A DNA stretch of 64,000 nt from Streptomyces clavifer (GCA_014651175.1 BMWJ01000016.1:81346-145345), one strand, 5' to 3'. Positions 43,872 to 53,940 are shown, counted from the stretch's first letter. Numbers and translations: made by a program. The notes: a model not told the origin generated them from the sequence alone.

Positions 43872-44438
43872 AGTACTGTGGACCTCCGGCCCGCAGCGGT
43901 CAAGAGATCGCGCAAGACTTCTTCCGGCCCTTCCGGGGACGGCGGTTCGGGGACGTCGGGAAGTGACCGCCGGACCCGGCACACGCGCGGTACCCGCCGC
44001 GCGGCACCTCTCCCGCCGCGGTGCGACCGGGGTCCGGGGGCCGCGCACGAGGACGCCACCGCCCGTACGGGACGTGCCGGTAGGCCGCCGGCTCTCCACG
44101 GGGGGGGAGCAGTCCCAGCAGTCCCCGGGCACGCGCACGGCACCTGCCCGGGGGGCGCCCGAGGAGGAGCGGGCCACCTGTGCCGCGCTCCCGGCCGGCC
44201 GCACCCGCTGATCGCGCACGTCCCCGGGCCGCACCGACCACGTGCGGCCGACGGCACCCCGCGGCCCCACGTGCGGTCCACGGAGGGAGGTACCCGGGAG
44301 GACCCGCACGTACCTCCCTGTGCCGCAGCCGTCCGAGGGTTACCGGGCGGGCAAGCGTGAGAGCGCGTCCGGGCAGGGCAGAAGAACGCTGAGAACCATC
44401 CCGGAGCACCATGAGCCGTTCATCGTTGAAGGAGCTAT
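43872..44438. other. Intergenic region between lacI-type and dps-type genes, no gene seen
   Basis: This 567-bp stretch has open frames in both directions, but they are rich in Arg, Pro and Gly without any family pattern, as expected from very GC-rich non-coding DNA. It must hold the promoter of the Dps gene; no convincing -35/-10 pair was found. The end (44428-44433) carries the GAAGGAG ribosome site of dps. Confidence 0.5.
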
Positions 44439-45113
44439 ATGTCCCCCTCCGCTTCCGCCCCCCGCTACACCGTCCCCGGCCTCGGCCTCGACGAGGGGCG
44501 CCAGGTCATCGATCTGCTGACGCTGCGGCTGCACGCCCTCAACGACCTGGCACTCACCCTCAAGCACATCCACTGGAACGTGGTGGGCCCGCACTTCATC
44601 GCCGTCCACGAGATGCTCGACCCGCAGACCGCCGCCGTACGGGAGATGGCCGACTCGGCCGCCGAGCGCATCTCCGCGCTCGGCGGCGAACCGCACGGCA
44701 CGCCCGGCGCCCTGGTCGCGGAGCGCACCTGGGACGACTACAGCGTGGGCCGCGCCGACGCCATCGCCCACCTCGGCGCGCTGGACCTGGTCTACACCGG
44801 CATCATCGAGGACCATCGCCGGGCCGTGCAGGAGGCGGGCGGGATCGACCCCATCACCGAGGACCTCCTCATCGAACACCTGCGGGGGCTGGAGCAGTTC
44901 CAGTGGTTCGTCCGGGCCCACCTGGAGAGCGGTTCCGGCTCGCTCTCGAACGCCGGTGCCACCACGGAGGAGCAGGCGGCCCGCCGTGCCGCGCCGCAGA
45001 AGGCCGCCGCGAAGCGCACGCCGGCCAAGAAGACGGCGCTGCCCCCGGCGGCGAAGAAGACCGTCAAGCGGGCGGCCAAGAAGACGACGGCGAGCAAGCG
45101 CACCACACGCTGA
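44439..45113 (+). CDS. Dps-family ferritin-like protein with basic histone-like tail
   Basis: A 224-residue protein. Residues about 1-165 form the Dps four-helix bundle: DLLTLRLHALNDLALTLKHIHWNVVGPHFIAVHEMLD contains the ferroxidase His/Asp ligands, and GALDLVYTGIIEDHRRAVQEAGG then EDLLIEHLRGLEQFQWFVRAHLES complete it. The last 55 residues are Lys/Ala/Pro/Thr-rich (KAAAKRTPAKKTALPPAAKK, KRAAKKTTASKRTT), like the C-terminal tail of histone H1 or HupS. The bundle stores iron and protects DNA from peroxide; the tail should bind and compact DNA. Long-tailed Dps paralogues are known in Streptomyces. The ATG at 44439 has GAAGGAG. Confidence 0.92.
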   Translation: MSPSASAPRYTVPGLGLDEGRQVIDLLTLRLHALNDLALTLKHIHWNVVGPHFIAVHEMLDPQTAAVREMADSAAERISALGGEPHGTPGALVAERTWDDYSVGRADAIAHLGALDLVYTGIIEDHRRAVQEAGGIDPITEDLLIEHLRGLEQFQWFVRAHLESGSGSLSNAGATTEEQAARRAAPQKAAAKRTPAKKTALPPAAKKTVKRAAKKTTASKRTTR

Positions 45114-45472
45114 GGGCCCGGCCCTCGCGATGCCCGGCGGCGGACCGCGTCCGGACACCTCCGGCTCCGGTTCCCTCCACGCCCGCGTGGAAATGCCGCG
45201 TGGCTGAGCTCACCGCGGGGCACCCCTCCGGTGGTACCCCGCCCGGTCCCGAGACGCGTACGCATGTTCCCGAGTGGGCCGAACGGGCGGGGGCGGCGGT
45301 CGCCCGGGTGTTTCACACTCGGGCGCGTCCTCTGCCGTGATCGTCTGTCAGCACCGGCCCCTCGTGTGCGTGTTCGCACCCCGCCCCGAACAGTCGATCC
45401 GTGCACCGCATCCGAAAGGCGTGCGGACGGCAAGGACGACGAACCGTTCGCGCCCCACCGGAAGGACGTGAG
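45114..45472. other. Intergenic region upstream of the carotenoid operon
   Basis: 359 bp without a recognised gene. It must contain the promoter of crtE. In other Streptomyces the cluster is driven by the light-induced sigma factor LitS, but I could not identify a convincing promoter or LitR-type operator by eye. Confidence 0.4.
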
Positions 45473-46777
45473 ATGGCCCGTACCCAGGCCGTGGAGCACT
45501 CCTCCGACGAGCACCCCCCACCGGCGGAGCCCGTCGGCACCGGCCGGGTCGCTGCCCCGCACGCCTACGGCCCCGGACCGGACGACGGTCCGCCGCTCCA
45601 CGAGGCCGGGGCCGTGGACGCCGATGTGGTCGGGGCCGTGCTGCGTACGGCCCGGACGATCCTGGGAGAACGGGTCAGGGAGGCCTCGGAGCTCGATCCC
45701 TCCTTCTCCGACGACCTTGCCCGGCGAGTGGCCGACTTCACGCTGGAGGGCGGCAAGCGGATCCGCCCCCGGCTCGTGTGGTGGGGGATGCGCGCCTGTG
45801 GCGGCGGGGACGCCGCGTCGGTCGAAGCCGCCCTGCGCATGGGGGTCGCGCTCGAACTCATCCAGACCTGCGCCCTCGTCCACGACGACGTGATGGACCG
45901 CTCGCGGCTGCGCCGGGGGCGGCCCGCCGTGCACATCGGTCTCGCCACCCGGGCGGGCCTCTCGCCGGACTCCGAGTGGGGTGCGTCGTACGGCACCTCG
46001 GCCGCGGTACTGGTCGGGGACCTCGCGCTGGCCTGGGCCGACGACACCGTCGCCGACACCACGCCGGCCACCTCCGCGCACCACCGGATCCGGAGCATCT
46101 GGCGTGCCATGAGGACCGAGATGGTCGCCGGACAGTATCTGGACCTGCACGGCCAGGTCACCGGTGGTGGCTCCGCCGCCCGTGCCATACGGACTGCCTG
46201 CCTCAAGAGCGCCCTGTACTCGGTGGAGCGCCCGCTGGCGATCGGGGCGGCCCTCGCCGGTGCCGACGAGCGCACCACGGCAGCCCTGCGCTCGGCCGCC
46301 CGGGCCGCTGGCATCGCCTTCCAGCTCCGTGACGATCTCCTCGGGGTCTTCGGGGACCCGGCGCAGACCGGAAAGCCGTCCGGGGACGACATCCGCGAGG
46401 GCAAGCCGACCTACCTCCTGGCCGTCGCGCGGACCCGCGCCGCCGCCGCGGACGACAAGAAGGCGCTGGCCGTGCTCGACGGTGCGGTGGGCAACGGGGA
46501 ACTGACCAGGGAAGGACTCACCGCCGTACGCGGCGTGTTCGACGCGACCGGGGCGCGGGCCCATGTGGAGCGGAACGCGGACCGACTCGGAGAGCACGCC
46601 GCACGCCGGCTGGCCGAGACCGTCGACGTCCGTGCGCAGGGGGGCCGCCAACTGCTCGAGCTGCTGCGCACGATCTCCGCGGCCCCGGTCCACTCCGCCC
46701 CCGCCCCCGCCTCCGCCCCCGCCGCCTCCGGGGCCCGTGGCGGTGCGCCGCCGACCGGTCCGCCGCAAGGATCCTGA
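45473..46777 (+). CDS. crtE: Geranylgeranyl diphosphate synthase
   Basis: A 434-residue trans-prenyltransferase that makes the C20 precursor of carotenoids. The chain-length and catalytic region holds both aspartate motifs: LVHDDVMDRSRLRRGRPAVH (first, about residues 136-155) and LRDDLLGVFGDPAQTGKPSG (second, about 290-310), plus GGKRIRPRLVWWG near residue 93. The N-terminal 50 residues and the C-terminal Ala/Pro-rich tail are extensions beyond the core. The ATG at 45473 has GGAAGGACG. First gene of crtE-crtI-crtB-Rieske operon, spaced 25 bp from crtI. Confidence 0.94.
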   Translation: MARTQAVEHSSDEHPPPAEPVGTGRVAAPHAYGPGPDDGPPLHEAGAVDADVVGAVLRTARTILGERVREASELDPSFSDDLARRVADFTLEGGKRIRPRLVWWGMRACGGGDAASVEAALRMGVALELIQTCALVHDDVMDRSRLRRGRPAVHIGLATRAGLSPDSEWGASYGTSAAVLVGDLALAWADDTVADTTPATSAHHRIRSIWRAMRTEMVAGQYLDLHGQVTGGGSAARAIRTACLKSALYSVERPLAIGAALAGADERTTAALRSAARAAGIAFQLRDDLLGVFGDPAQTGKPSGDDIREGKPTYLLAVARTRAAAADDKKALAVLDGAVGNGELTREGLTAVRGVFDATGARAHVERNADRLGEHAARRLAETVDVRAQGGRQLLELLRTISAAPVHSAPAPASAPAASGARGGAPPTGPPQGS

Positions 46778-46802
46778 CCACAGCAGAAGGAGGAGACGAC
46801 AG

Positions 46803-48329
46803 GTGATCACGGTCAAGGGTCCTGTCGACCACGTGGTGGTGGTCGGCGCCGGGCTCGCGGGGCTGGCTGCGACGCTTCACCTCCTCGGCGCGGGCCGCCG
46901 GGTCACGGTGGTCGAACGGGAGGAGGTTCCCGGCGGCCGGGCGGGGCTCCTGGAGAAGGGCGGCTTCCGCATCGACACCGGCCCGACCGTGCTGACCATG
47001 CCGGACCTGGTGGAGGAGGCCTTCGCGGCGGTCGGCCACAGGATGGCCGACCGGCTGGACCTGGTCCGGCTCGACCCCGCGTACAGGGCCCGGTTCGCCG
47101 ACGGGACACAGCTGGACGTCCACACCGACGGAGCCGCGATGGAAGCGGCGGTGGAGGAGTTCGCGGGGTCCGTGCAGGCGGCCGGCTACCGACGGCTGCG
47201 GATCTGGCTGGAGCGTCTCTACCGGGTGCAGATGCGGCGCTTCATCGACGCCAACTTCGACTCGCCGTTGCAGCTTCTGCACCCCGACCTGGTGCGGCTG
47301 GCCGCCCTCGGGGGCTTCGGCCGCCTCGACGCCCGGATCGGGCGCTTCGTGTCGGACGAACGGCTGCGCCGGGTCTTCTCGTTCCAGGCCCTGTACGCCG
47401 GTGTGCCGCCGGCCCGGGCACTGGCCGCCTACGCGGTCATCGCCTACATGGACACGATCGCCGGGGTGTACTTCCCGCGGGGCGGCATGCACGCCCTGCC
47501 CCGCGCGATGGCCGAGTCGGCGCGGGAGGCGGGCGCGGACCTCCGCTACGGCCGGACCGTCACCCGGCTCGAGCGCTCGGGCGAACGCGTCACCGCCGTG
47601 ATCACCGACCAGGAGCGGATCCCCTGCGACGCCGTGGTGCTGACGCCCGACCTGCCCGTCAGCTACCGGCTGCTGGACCGCAGCCCGCGCCGGGCCCTGC
47701 CGCTGCGCCACTCGCCGTCGGCGGTGATCCTGCACCTGGGGACGGACCGCACCTGGCCGGACCTGGCGCATCACACGATCTCGTTCGGCGCGGCCTGGAA
47801 GGGCACCTTCCGTGAACTCACCCGGACCGGAAGGCTGATGTCTGATCCCTCGCTCCTCATCACCCGGCCCACCGCTGCCGACGCCTCGCTCGCCCCGCCG
47901 GGCAAACACCTCCACTACGTGCTCGCGCCGTGCCCGAACACCGACATCGGACCGGGCGTCAGGCAGTGGGGTGAGCTGGCACCCCGCTACCGGGACGAGC
48001 TGCTGGCCGAACTCGAACGCCGGGAGATGCCCGGCCTCGGCGCGGCGATCGAGGAGGAAGCACTGATCACCCCCGCCGACTGGAGCGCCCAGGGCCACGC
48101 GGCGGGCACCCCGTTCTCCGTCGCCCACACCTTCCCCCAGACGGGCCCCTTCCGCCCGCGCAACCTGGTGCGCGGCACGGCCAACGCGGTCCTGGCGGGC
48201 TGCGGAACCACGCCGGGCGTCGGCGTACCGACCGTACTGATCTCCGGGAAGCTGGCCGCGGCGAGGATCACAGGGCCCCGCCCCACCCTCGACGCGGCGC
48301 GTTCCGTTCCGAAAGGGGCTCACGCATGA
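46803..48329 (+). CDS. crtI: Phytoene desaturase
   Basis: A 508-residue FAD-dependent desaturase that converts phytoene to lycopene. The FAD site is [21 protein letters not shown] at the N-terminus with [30 protein letters not shown], the CrtI signature. [40 protein letters not shown] and the C-terminal [29 protein letters not shown] are the other conserved blocks. It starts with GTG at 46803 behind GGAGGAG and overlaps crtB by four bases (ATGA). Membrane association is expected. Confidence 0.94.
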   Translation: MITVKGPVDHVVVVGAGLAGLAATLHLLGAGRRVTVVEREEVPGGRAGLLEKGGFRIDTGPTVLTMPDLVEEAFAAVGHRMADRLDLVRLDPAYRARFADGTQLDVHTDGAAMEAAVEEFAGSVQAAGYRRLRIWLERLYRVQMRRFIDANFDSPLQLLHPDLVRLAALGGFGRLDARIGRFVSDERLRRVFSFQALYAGVPPARALAAYAVIAYMDTIAGVYFPRGGMHALPRAMAESAREAGADLRYGRTVTRLERSGERVTAVITDQERIPCDAVVLTPDLPVSYRLLDRSPRRALPLRHSPSAVILHLGTDRTWPDLAHHTISFGAAWKGTFRELTRTGRLMSDPSLLITRPTAADASLAPPGKHLHYVLAPCPNTDIGPGVRQWGELAPRYRDELLAELERREMPGLGAAIEEEALITPADWSAQGHAAGTPFSVAHTFPQTGPFRPRNLVRGTANAVLAGCGTTPGVGVPTVLISGKLAAARITGPRPTLDAARSVPKGAHA

Positions 48330-49357
48330 CCGGCCGTGAACTCGACGCAGCAGGCATCCACGATCCCGGCCTCCGCGCGGCGTACACCCACTGCCGCGGG
48401 CTCAACGCGCGGCACGGCAGGACGTACTTCCTGGCGACGCGGCTGCTCCCCGTCGACCGCAGGCCGGCCGTCCACGCGCTGTACGGCTTCGCGCGGTGGG
48501 CGGACGACATCGTGGACGACCTGGAGAGCGGTGCCACCTCCGGAGAGCGGGCCCGCGCGCTGCTCGCTCTGGAGGCCCAGCTGGACGCGGGGCTGCGGCA
48601 GGGCGGGACCACCGAACCGGTGATCCTCGCGCTCGCCCACACCGCGGGCCGGTACGGCATCGACCACCGGCACTTCACCGAGTTCCTCTCGTCCATGCGC
48701 AGCGACCTGACGGTCGGCGGCTACGCCTCGTACGAGGAGCTCGGGCGCTACATGCACGGGTCGGCCGCGGTCATCGGTCTGCAGATGCTGCCGGTGCTCG
48801 GCACGGTGGTGCCGAGGGAGGAGGCCGCGCCGCACGCGGCCGCGCTCGGCGTCGCGTTCCAGCTCACCAACTTCCTTCGGGACGTGGGTGAGGACCTCGA
48901 CCGGGGCCGGCTGTACCTGCCCGCGGATCTGCTGACCGCGTACGGGGTGGACCGGCGGCGGTTCGAGTGGAGCCGCCGCACCGGGGCCCGGGACTCCCGG
49001 ATCACCGACGTCCTGCGGGCCGCCGCGGCGCACAACCGCGCGGTGTACCGGCAGGCGCTGCCCGGACTGGCCATGCTGTCCCCGGTGTCGCGGCCCTGCA
49101 TCCGCACGGCGTTCGTGCTCTACAGCGGCATCCTCGACGCGATCGAGGCCGACGGGTACGCCGTCGTGCACCGGCGGGCGGTGGTGTCCCGCGGCAGGCG
49201 GGCGACCGTGGCGTTCGACGGGCTGGTGCGCGCGGTCGCGTACCGGGTGGTGCACCGATCAGCGGGGGCGTCGTGGGGAGGGAGCGCGGAGACCGGCCGC
49301 GATGCCCGGTACCGGCCGCCCCGTGCGGTGCGGCCGGTGGAGGAGGGGGCGGCATGA
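48326..49357 (+). CDS. crtB: Phytoene synthase
   Basis: A 343-residue squalene/phytoene synthase family enzyme that joins two GGPP molecules. Both metal-binding aspartate motifs are present: [10 protein letters not shown] (about residue 60) and [21 protein letters not shown] (about 185). [30 protein letters not shown] and [18 protein letters not shown] are the other conserved blocks. Overlaps crtI and the following Rieske gene (ATGA at both ends), so translation is coupled through the operon. Confidence 0.94.
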   Translation: MTGRELDAAGIHDPGLRAAYTHCRGLNARHGRTYFLATRLLPVDRRPAVHALYGFARWADDIVDDLESGATSGERARALLALEAQLDAGLRQGGTTEPVILALAHTAGRYGIDHRHFTEFLSSMRSDLTVGGYASYEELGRYMHGSAAVIGLQMLPVLGTVVPREEAAPHAAALGVAFQLTNFLRDVGEDLDRGRLYLPADLLTAYGVDRRRFEWSRRTGARDSRITDVLRAAAAHNRAVYRQALPGLAMLSPVSRPCIRTAFVLYSGILDAIEADGYAVVHRRAVVSRGRRATVAFDGLVRAVAYRVVHRSAGASWGGSAETGRDARYRPPRAVRPVEEGAA

Positions 49358-50355
49358 GTGCTGCCGGCCGGTGGCGCGTCCCGCTGCGGCTGCGTCGCGA
49401 CCCCGTCCCGTGGGAGCGGCAGGCCCCCACCTGGCGCGAGGCCCGGCCGGGGCTCATCGCCGACGCCCTGAAACGGGCCCGCGGCCGTCCGTCGGGAAAC
49501 TGGTACGTGATCGGCGCCTCGCGCGCGCTCGCTCCCGGCAGCCCGGCCGGGGTCACCGTCGCGGGCACCGAAGTCGTCGCCTGGCGTGACGCCGGGGGCC
49601 GGCTCCGCGCGGGACCGGGTGCCTGCCCGCACCTGGGGGCGCCCCTGCGCGACAGCCCCGTGCGCTGCGGCACCCTGATCTGCCACTGGCACGGGATGGC
49701 CCTGGACGGCGGGCCGGTGGCGGGGTGGGAGCCCTACCCGGCCTTCGACGACGGCGTCCTGCTCTGGGTGCGGCTGGACGCGGTGGGCGGCGAGAGCCCG
49801 TCCGAACGGCCCTTCGTGCCGCCCCGCCCCGGGGTCCGGGAGGCCGTCGACGCCGTGTACGAGGGCGTGGGCCGGTGCGAGCCGGAGGACGTGGTGGCGA
49901 ATCGCCTGGACCCGTGGCACGGGGCGTGGTTCCACCCCTATTCCTTCGTGGACCTGAAGGTGACCGGTACGCCCGGGGGCGGAGCGGACGACGACGGCTT
50001 CGCCGTCGACGTGTCGTTCAAGGTGGCCGGGCGGGTGGTGGTGCCGGTCCGGGCCCGCTTCACGGCGCCCGGGCCCCGTACGGTCGTGATGCACATCGTC
50101 GAGGGTGAGGGCGAGGGGTCGGTGGTGGAGACGCACGCCACGCCGCTCACCCCGGACGGCGACGGCAGGCCGCGCACCGCGGTGACCGAGGCGCTGCTCG
50201 CCGCCTCCGACCGCAGGGGGTTCGCCGTCGCGCGGGCGACCGCGCGGCTGTGGCGCCCGCTGATGAGGGCCTCGGCCGGCCGGCTGTGGCGGGACGACCT
50301 GGCGTATGCGGAGAGGCGCTGGGAGCTGCGCGACAGCGGGCGGTTCCCTGGCTGA
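49354..50355 (+). CDS. Rieske iron-sulfur protein of the carotenoid operon (DUF5914)
   Basis: A 333-residue protein with an N-terminal Rieske [2Fe-2S] domain: [12 protein letters not shown] (Cys-x-His) and [10 protein letters not shown] (Cys-x2-His) bind the cluster. The C-terminal part ([40 protein letters not shown]) resembles the catalytic half of Rieske-type non-haem oxygenases, with WHGAWFHP giving possible Fe ligands. Its place after crtB is that of the gene called crtV in S. griseus; I do not transfer the name because its activity is not settled. It may hydroxylate or otherwise oxidise the aromatic carotenoid. Overlaps crtB (ATGA). Confidence 0.8.
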   Translation: MSAAGRWRVPLRLRRDPVPWERQAPTWREARPGLIADALKRARGRPSGNWYVIGASRALAPGSPAGVTVAGTEVVAWRDAGGRLRAGPGACPHLGAPLRDSPVRCGTLICHWHGMALDGGPVAGWEPYPAFDDGVLLWVRLDAVGGESPSERPFVPPRPGVREAVDAVYEGVGRCEPEDVVANRLDPWHGAWFHPYSFVDLKVTGTPGGGADDDGFAVDVSFKVAGRVVVPVRARFTAPGPRTVVMHIVEGEGEGSVVETHATPLTPDGDGRPRTAVTEALLAASDRRGFAVARATARLWRPLMRASAGRLWRDDLAYAERRWELRDSGRFPG

Positions 50356-50362
50356 CGGGGTG

Positions 50363-50388
50363 GGCCCGGGTGCGTGCGAACCCGGGCC
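50363..50388. terminator. Bidirectional terminator between the convergent crt operons
   Basis: A perfect 9-bp stem (50363-50371 with 50380-50388) and 8-base loop lie in the 62-bp gap between the Rieske gene and crtU stops, and should terminate both operons. Confidence 0.65.
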
Positions 50389-50417
50389 GCCCGGCCGGCG
50401 GCTGCGGCCGGAACGCG

Positions 50418-51977
50418 TCAGCCGGCCTCCAGTGCGGCGAGCCGCCGCAGGACCGCGGAGCGGCCGGCCCGCGGTACGGTCCAGAGCGTCTGCCCGCGCA
50501 CGCCCCAACGCTCCAGCAGGGCGCTCGCGGCGAGGAAACCACTCGTCGCGGCGCGTTCCATCAGGGCCACCGGCAGCTCCGTGCGGACCATGTCCCCGGC
50601 GACCGTGACGGCGGGGTCCGGGGTGCGTACGCCCGGCCGGTCGCGGTAGCCGCCGACCGGGAACATCGGGCAGTCCGCCCGCCATTCATGACGCTCGTCG
50701 ACGATCCTGGCGCTCCGCGTCTCCGGGTAGACCTCGTACAGCCGCTGCAGCGCGGCCCTCTGTACGGCGGCGCGTTCGGCCTCCGGTGGCACGGCGTAGG
50801 CGTGCAGCTCGATGACCGAGCCCTTCGTACGGCGCGCCCACCGGGACGCCTCGCCCTCCCAGCGGTCCAGGACACTGACGTTGTCCAGCGGCCCGTAGCC
50901 GCTGGTCCCGAGGAAACCGGGCCGGTCGGCCGCCACCGGCCGGTCCAGCCACAGCCGCGAGACCAGGAACGGCGGGGCGGTGCGCAGCCGGCCGATCCGC
51001 GACCGCCACGCGGCGTCGCCCAGCCCGGGGGAGGCGGCGACGACCTGGCGCAGGCCGCCGCTGTCCAGGGCCAGGACGAGGGCGTCGTACCGCGTGGTGC
51101 GTGCGTCGGTGGCGATGTCGAGGCCGCCGTCGGCGCGCGGGGTCACCCGCCGGACCGGTGTCCCGGTACGCACGCGGGCGGCGTGGCCCTCCAGGTAGCG
51201 CCGCAGCGGGTCCCACAGCGCCGTCGGGAACGGCTCGTCGGGTACGTCGAAGAGCAGCCCTTCGCTGGAGCCGAGGAAGTAGATGTGGAACATCAGCACC
51301 AGCTCCGCCGCGGACAGTTCGCGCGGATCGGCGAAGAAGCTGCGAGAGAACACCTCGAAGGCCAGGTGGTGGGCCGCTTCCGGGAAGCGGATGCGCGTCA
51401 GGAGGTCGTGGGCGCTGATGCCGTCGAGCCGGTCGTAGACCCCGGGCACCCGGACGTCCAGCAGCGGCAGTGCGGCGCGGGGGTTCATGCGCAGAAGGTC
51501 CCGCAGGCCGAAGGTGGGACTCAGCGCGACGAACCCCAGGGCGCTGAGCGGAGGAGTGCGTGGCACCCGGGCGAAGCTGTCGCACAGCCCGGAGCTGTGC
51601 CACAGGGGGTAGTCCGGGAGCGGGGTCAGCGAGTCCAGCCCGGGATCCACCCGGCGCAGCAGGCCGCGCAGGTTGTAGTACTGCCGGAAGAACGCGTGGA
51701 AGCCGCGGCTCATGGTCACGGTCGTGCCGTCGGAGAGCCGCGTCGGCCAGCCCGACAGCCGTCCGCCGAGAGCCGGCTCGCGCTCGTACAGGGTGACGTG
51801 AGCGCCGCGCTCGGCGAGCAGCGTGGCCGCCGCGATCCCGGCGATCCCGCCGCCCACGACCGCCACCGCGGGCGCCTGCGCCGCGAACCGGGCTCGCCCT
51901 TGCGGCGCGTGCACGACGGCGGCCCGCCGGTCCCGGCCGCGCCGGTGGCCCGTACCCCTGGCCCGGAACTCTGTCAT
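50418..51977 (-). CDS. crtU: Carotenoid desaturase/methyl-migration enzyme (aromatic ring formation)
   Basis: A 519-residue FAD enzyme that turns beta-rings into aromatic phi-rings, giving beta-isorenieratene and isorenieratene. The FAD motif is VAVVGGGIAGIAAATLLAERGAHVTLYERE with PALGGRLSGWPTRLSDG. MSRGFHAFFRQYYNLRGLLRRVDP is the CrtU-specific block; LVLMFHIYFLGSSEGLLFDVP and TVAGDMVRTELPVALMERAATSGFLAA follow. Start at ATG 51977, overlapping the methyltransferase stop (ATGA). Last gene of crtY-crtT-crtU. Confidence 0.9.
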   Translation of the reverse strand: MTEFRARGTGHRRGRDRRAAVVHAPQGRARFAAQAPAVAVVGGGIAGIAAATLLAERGAHVTLYEREPALGGRLSGWPTRLSDGTTVTMSRGFHAFFRQYYNLRGLLRRVDPGLDSLTPLPDYPLWHSSGLCDSFARVPRTPPLSALGFVALSPTFGLRDLLRMNPRAALPLLDVRVPGVYDRLDGISAHDLLTRIRFPEAAHHLAFEVFSRSFFADPRELSAAELVLMFHIYFLGSSEGLLFDVPDEPFPTALWDPLRRYLEGHAARVRTGTPVRRVTPRADGGLDIATDARTTRYDALVLALDSGGLRQVVAASPGLGDAAWRSRIGRLRTAPPFLVSRLWLDRPVAADRPGFLGTSGYGPLDNVSVLDRWEGEASRWARRTKGSVIELHAYAVPPEAERAAVQRAALQRLYEVYPETRSARIVDERHEWRADCPMFPVGGYRDRPGVRTPDPAVTVAGDMVRTELPVALMERAATSGFLAASALLERWGVRGQTLWTVPRAGRSAVLRRLAALEAG

Positions 51978-52702
51978 GCCCGTCCCTCCGCACTGCTGGT
52001 GGCCCGTGCGACGAAGGTGTGGGTGATCCCGGTCTGCCAGCCGGGCAGCGGGAGCACACGTACGGAGGAGAACCCGGCCCTGCGGAGGCGGCACGCGAAC
52101 GCGGGCGCCGTGTCGAAGCCGACGACGCTGCGCCGGAGGTGGTCGTAGAGCCCCGCGTCTCCGGCGAGACGTCCCGCGGGCAGCACGACGGCGCCGCAGA
52201 CCGCGTGCCACACGAGGCGGTGGACCGGCGAACCGCCGAGCGTGTACTCGTGCACGCCGAGCCGGCCGCCGGGGGTGAGCAGGCCGCTCACCGCGGCCAG
52301 CGTGGCGTCCGGGTCGGTGAGGTTGCGGAAGAGGTACCCCGCGAACACCGCGTCGAAGGAGCCCGGATCGAAGCGGCCGGCCAGCTCCTCCACCGGGGCG
52401 TGCAGGAACTCGACGGTGTCCGGCCAGCGCTTCCCGGCAGCCCGGTCCAGCATGCCCGCCGAGGCGTCGACGCCGGTGATCCGGGCGTGCGGGGCTGCGG
52501 CGAGGAGCGCGGCCGTGGAGGCGCCCGTACCGCACCCCAGGTCCAGCACACGCAGTCCGTCGCCGCCGTTCGGCAGCCCCAGGCGGCGGGCGGAGCGGCG
52601 CAGATGGGCGTGGTAGCCGGGGCTGACCGCGACGAGGCGGTCGTAGGAGGCGGAGCCGCGATCGAAGGCGGCGGACAGTGCGGCGCCGCGCAACAGGGTC
52701 AT
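51974..52702 (-). CDS. crtT: Class I SAM-dependent methyltransferase of the carotenoid cluster
   Basis: A 242-residue methyltransferase with the SAM-binding glycine loop VLDLGCGTGASTAALLA at about residues 52-68, acidic ITGVDASAGML, and FDAVFAGYLFRNLTDPDATL, the pattern of UbiE/COQ5-like enzymes. In S. griseus the gene in this position is named crtT. Its role in the pathway is not settled, because isorenieratene itself needs no methyl transfer from SAM. Both ends overlap neighbours by ATGA, showing tight coupling with crtY and crtU. Confidence 0.9.
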   Translation of the reverse strand: MTLLRGAALSAAFDRGSASYDRLVAVSPGYHAHLRRSARRLGLPNGGDGLRVLDLGCGTGASTAALLAAAPHARITGVDASAGMLDRAAGKRWPDTVEFLHAPVEELAGRFDPGSFDAVFAGYLFRNLTDPDATLAAVSGLLTPGGRLGVHEYTLGGSPVHRLVWHAVCGAVVLPAGRLAGDAGLYDHLRRSVVGFDTAPAFACRLRRAGFSSVRVLPLPGWQTGITHTFVARATSSAEGRA

Positions 52703-53940
52703 GGGGTGCTCTCCTCGTGACCGGTTGGTCGGGGCGTGGGAGGGGCCGGGTGTTCGGTGTCCGGTGCGCGTCTGGACCGGAAGGGGAGCTCGAGGGCGGT
52801 CCGCAGCATGGGGGCGACCGGTGTCCGCAGACCGATCAGGAGGTCTTCGTGGAGGCGGGTGCCGCCGTCCAGGAACCGGAGCAGCCGCTCACCGGGGACG
52901 TCTCGGAAGAGGCGGGTGAAGAACTCGGCGCCGTCGATGCGGCCGCTGTCCAGGGCACGCAGCATGACCGCGTCCATGGCGCGCGGCCGGGCACCGTGGG
53001 GCGCCGGCATCCGCAGGGCGCGGCCGGCCCGTACGGACGCGGCGACGGCCCGGCTCTGCCGCTGCACCGCCGCGAACGTGTAGCCGGTGGACGGGCGGGT
53101 GGCGCCTCCGGCGGTTCCGATGCGGAAGACCGACCGCCCGTCCTGGCGCGGGAAGCGGCCGTCCGTCATGGGGATGACGCCCCGCTCCTCGGCGATGATC
53201 CTGAACTCCCCGAGCCGCAGGACCTCTTGGGTGTAGTGGTGCAGCGCGCGCCGGTAGCCGTCGGGGTCCAGAGCGGCTCGTGAGAACTCGGTGTACTCGA
53301 TCAGGGCGGTGTCGGGTCCCAGGGGCAGGACGTAGCCGAACGAGAGCCCTCGCGAGGGCTGGCGGGTGCGGAAGTCCATCAGGTCGGCGGTGGCCGGATC
53401 GAAGAGCGGACGCCCGCTGCGGACGAACCAGCCCGCGAAGTGCTGGAGCAGGACGGTGCGGGCCGGTGGCAGGCGGCTGGGCGGCCGTGAGTCGAAGACG
53501 CGGTGGGCGCGGAGAACCAGCTCGGCGCCCCGCCCGTCACGGGCGAGGACCTCGCCACCGTGCGGCGTGCTGCGTACGGCGGTCACCGTCGCCTCCACCC
53601 TGCGGAACCCGGCCGCGCGGGAGAGCCGCCGGTGGACGTGCGCTTCGAAGGCGTCCGACCGCAGCATCTTGTACAGGAAGGGGGCGGGCCGGGTCTCGGT
53701 GGCGGTACCGTCGGCACCCCGCACCCGTAGCCGCTGCCAGGAGGCGGACAGGACGGAGTCGTACGCTCCGCCGGGAGGCTCCCAGAAGCACCAGGTCCGC
53801 GGGGCCGGGCGCAGGGGCCCGGGCGGGGCGTCGACCAGGACGACCGACAGGGGAGTGGCGGCGTCCGGCGCGCAGAGGCGGTACGCGAGGCTCAGTCCGG
53901 CCGCACCGCCACCCACGATGACGACTTCGGGGTCGGGCAC
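52699..53940 (-). CDS. crtY: Lycopene beta-cyclase
   Basis: A 413-residue CrtY-type flavoprotein that closes the beta-rings of lycopene. N-terminal VVIVGGGAAGLSLAYRL binds the dinucleotide; RTWCFWEPP, YKMLRSDAFEAHVHRRL, VFDSRPPS, LLQHFAGWFV and LIEYTEFSRAAL match the cyclase family blocks, and RIGTAGGATRPSTGYTFAAVQRQSRAVA closes the FAD site. First gene of the minus-strand operon. The upstream 53941-54096 region must hold its promoter. Confidence 0.93.
   Translation of the reverse strand: MPDPEVVIVGGGAAGLSLAYRLCAPDAATPLSVVLVDAPPGPLRPAPRTWCFWEPPGGAYDSVLSASWQRLRVRGADGTATETRPAPFLYKMLRSDAFEAHVHRRLSRAAGFRRVEATVTAVRSTPHGGEVLARDGRGAELVLRAHRVFDSRPPSRLPPARTVLLQHFAGWFVRSGRPLFDPATADLMDFRTRQPSRGLSFGYVLPLGPDTALIEYTEFSRAALDPDGYRRALHHYTQEVLRLGEFRIIAEERGVIPMTDGRFPRQDGRSVFRIGTAGGATRPSTGYTFAAVQRQSRAVAASVRAGRALRMPAPHGARPRAMDAVMLRALDSGRIDGAEFFTRLFRDVPGERLLRFLDGGTRLHEDLLIGLRTPVAPMLRTALELPFRSRRAPDTEHPAPPTPRPTGHEESTP

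Noticed and set aside
46518-48323. A 601-codon minus-strand open frame opposite crtI
   Set aside because: It is the mirror of a full-length phytoene desaturase gene and contains no recognisable domain.
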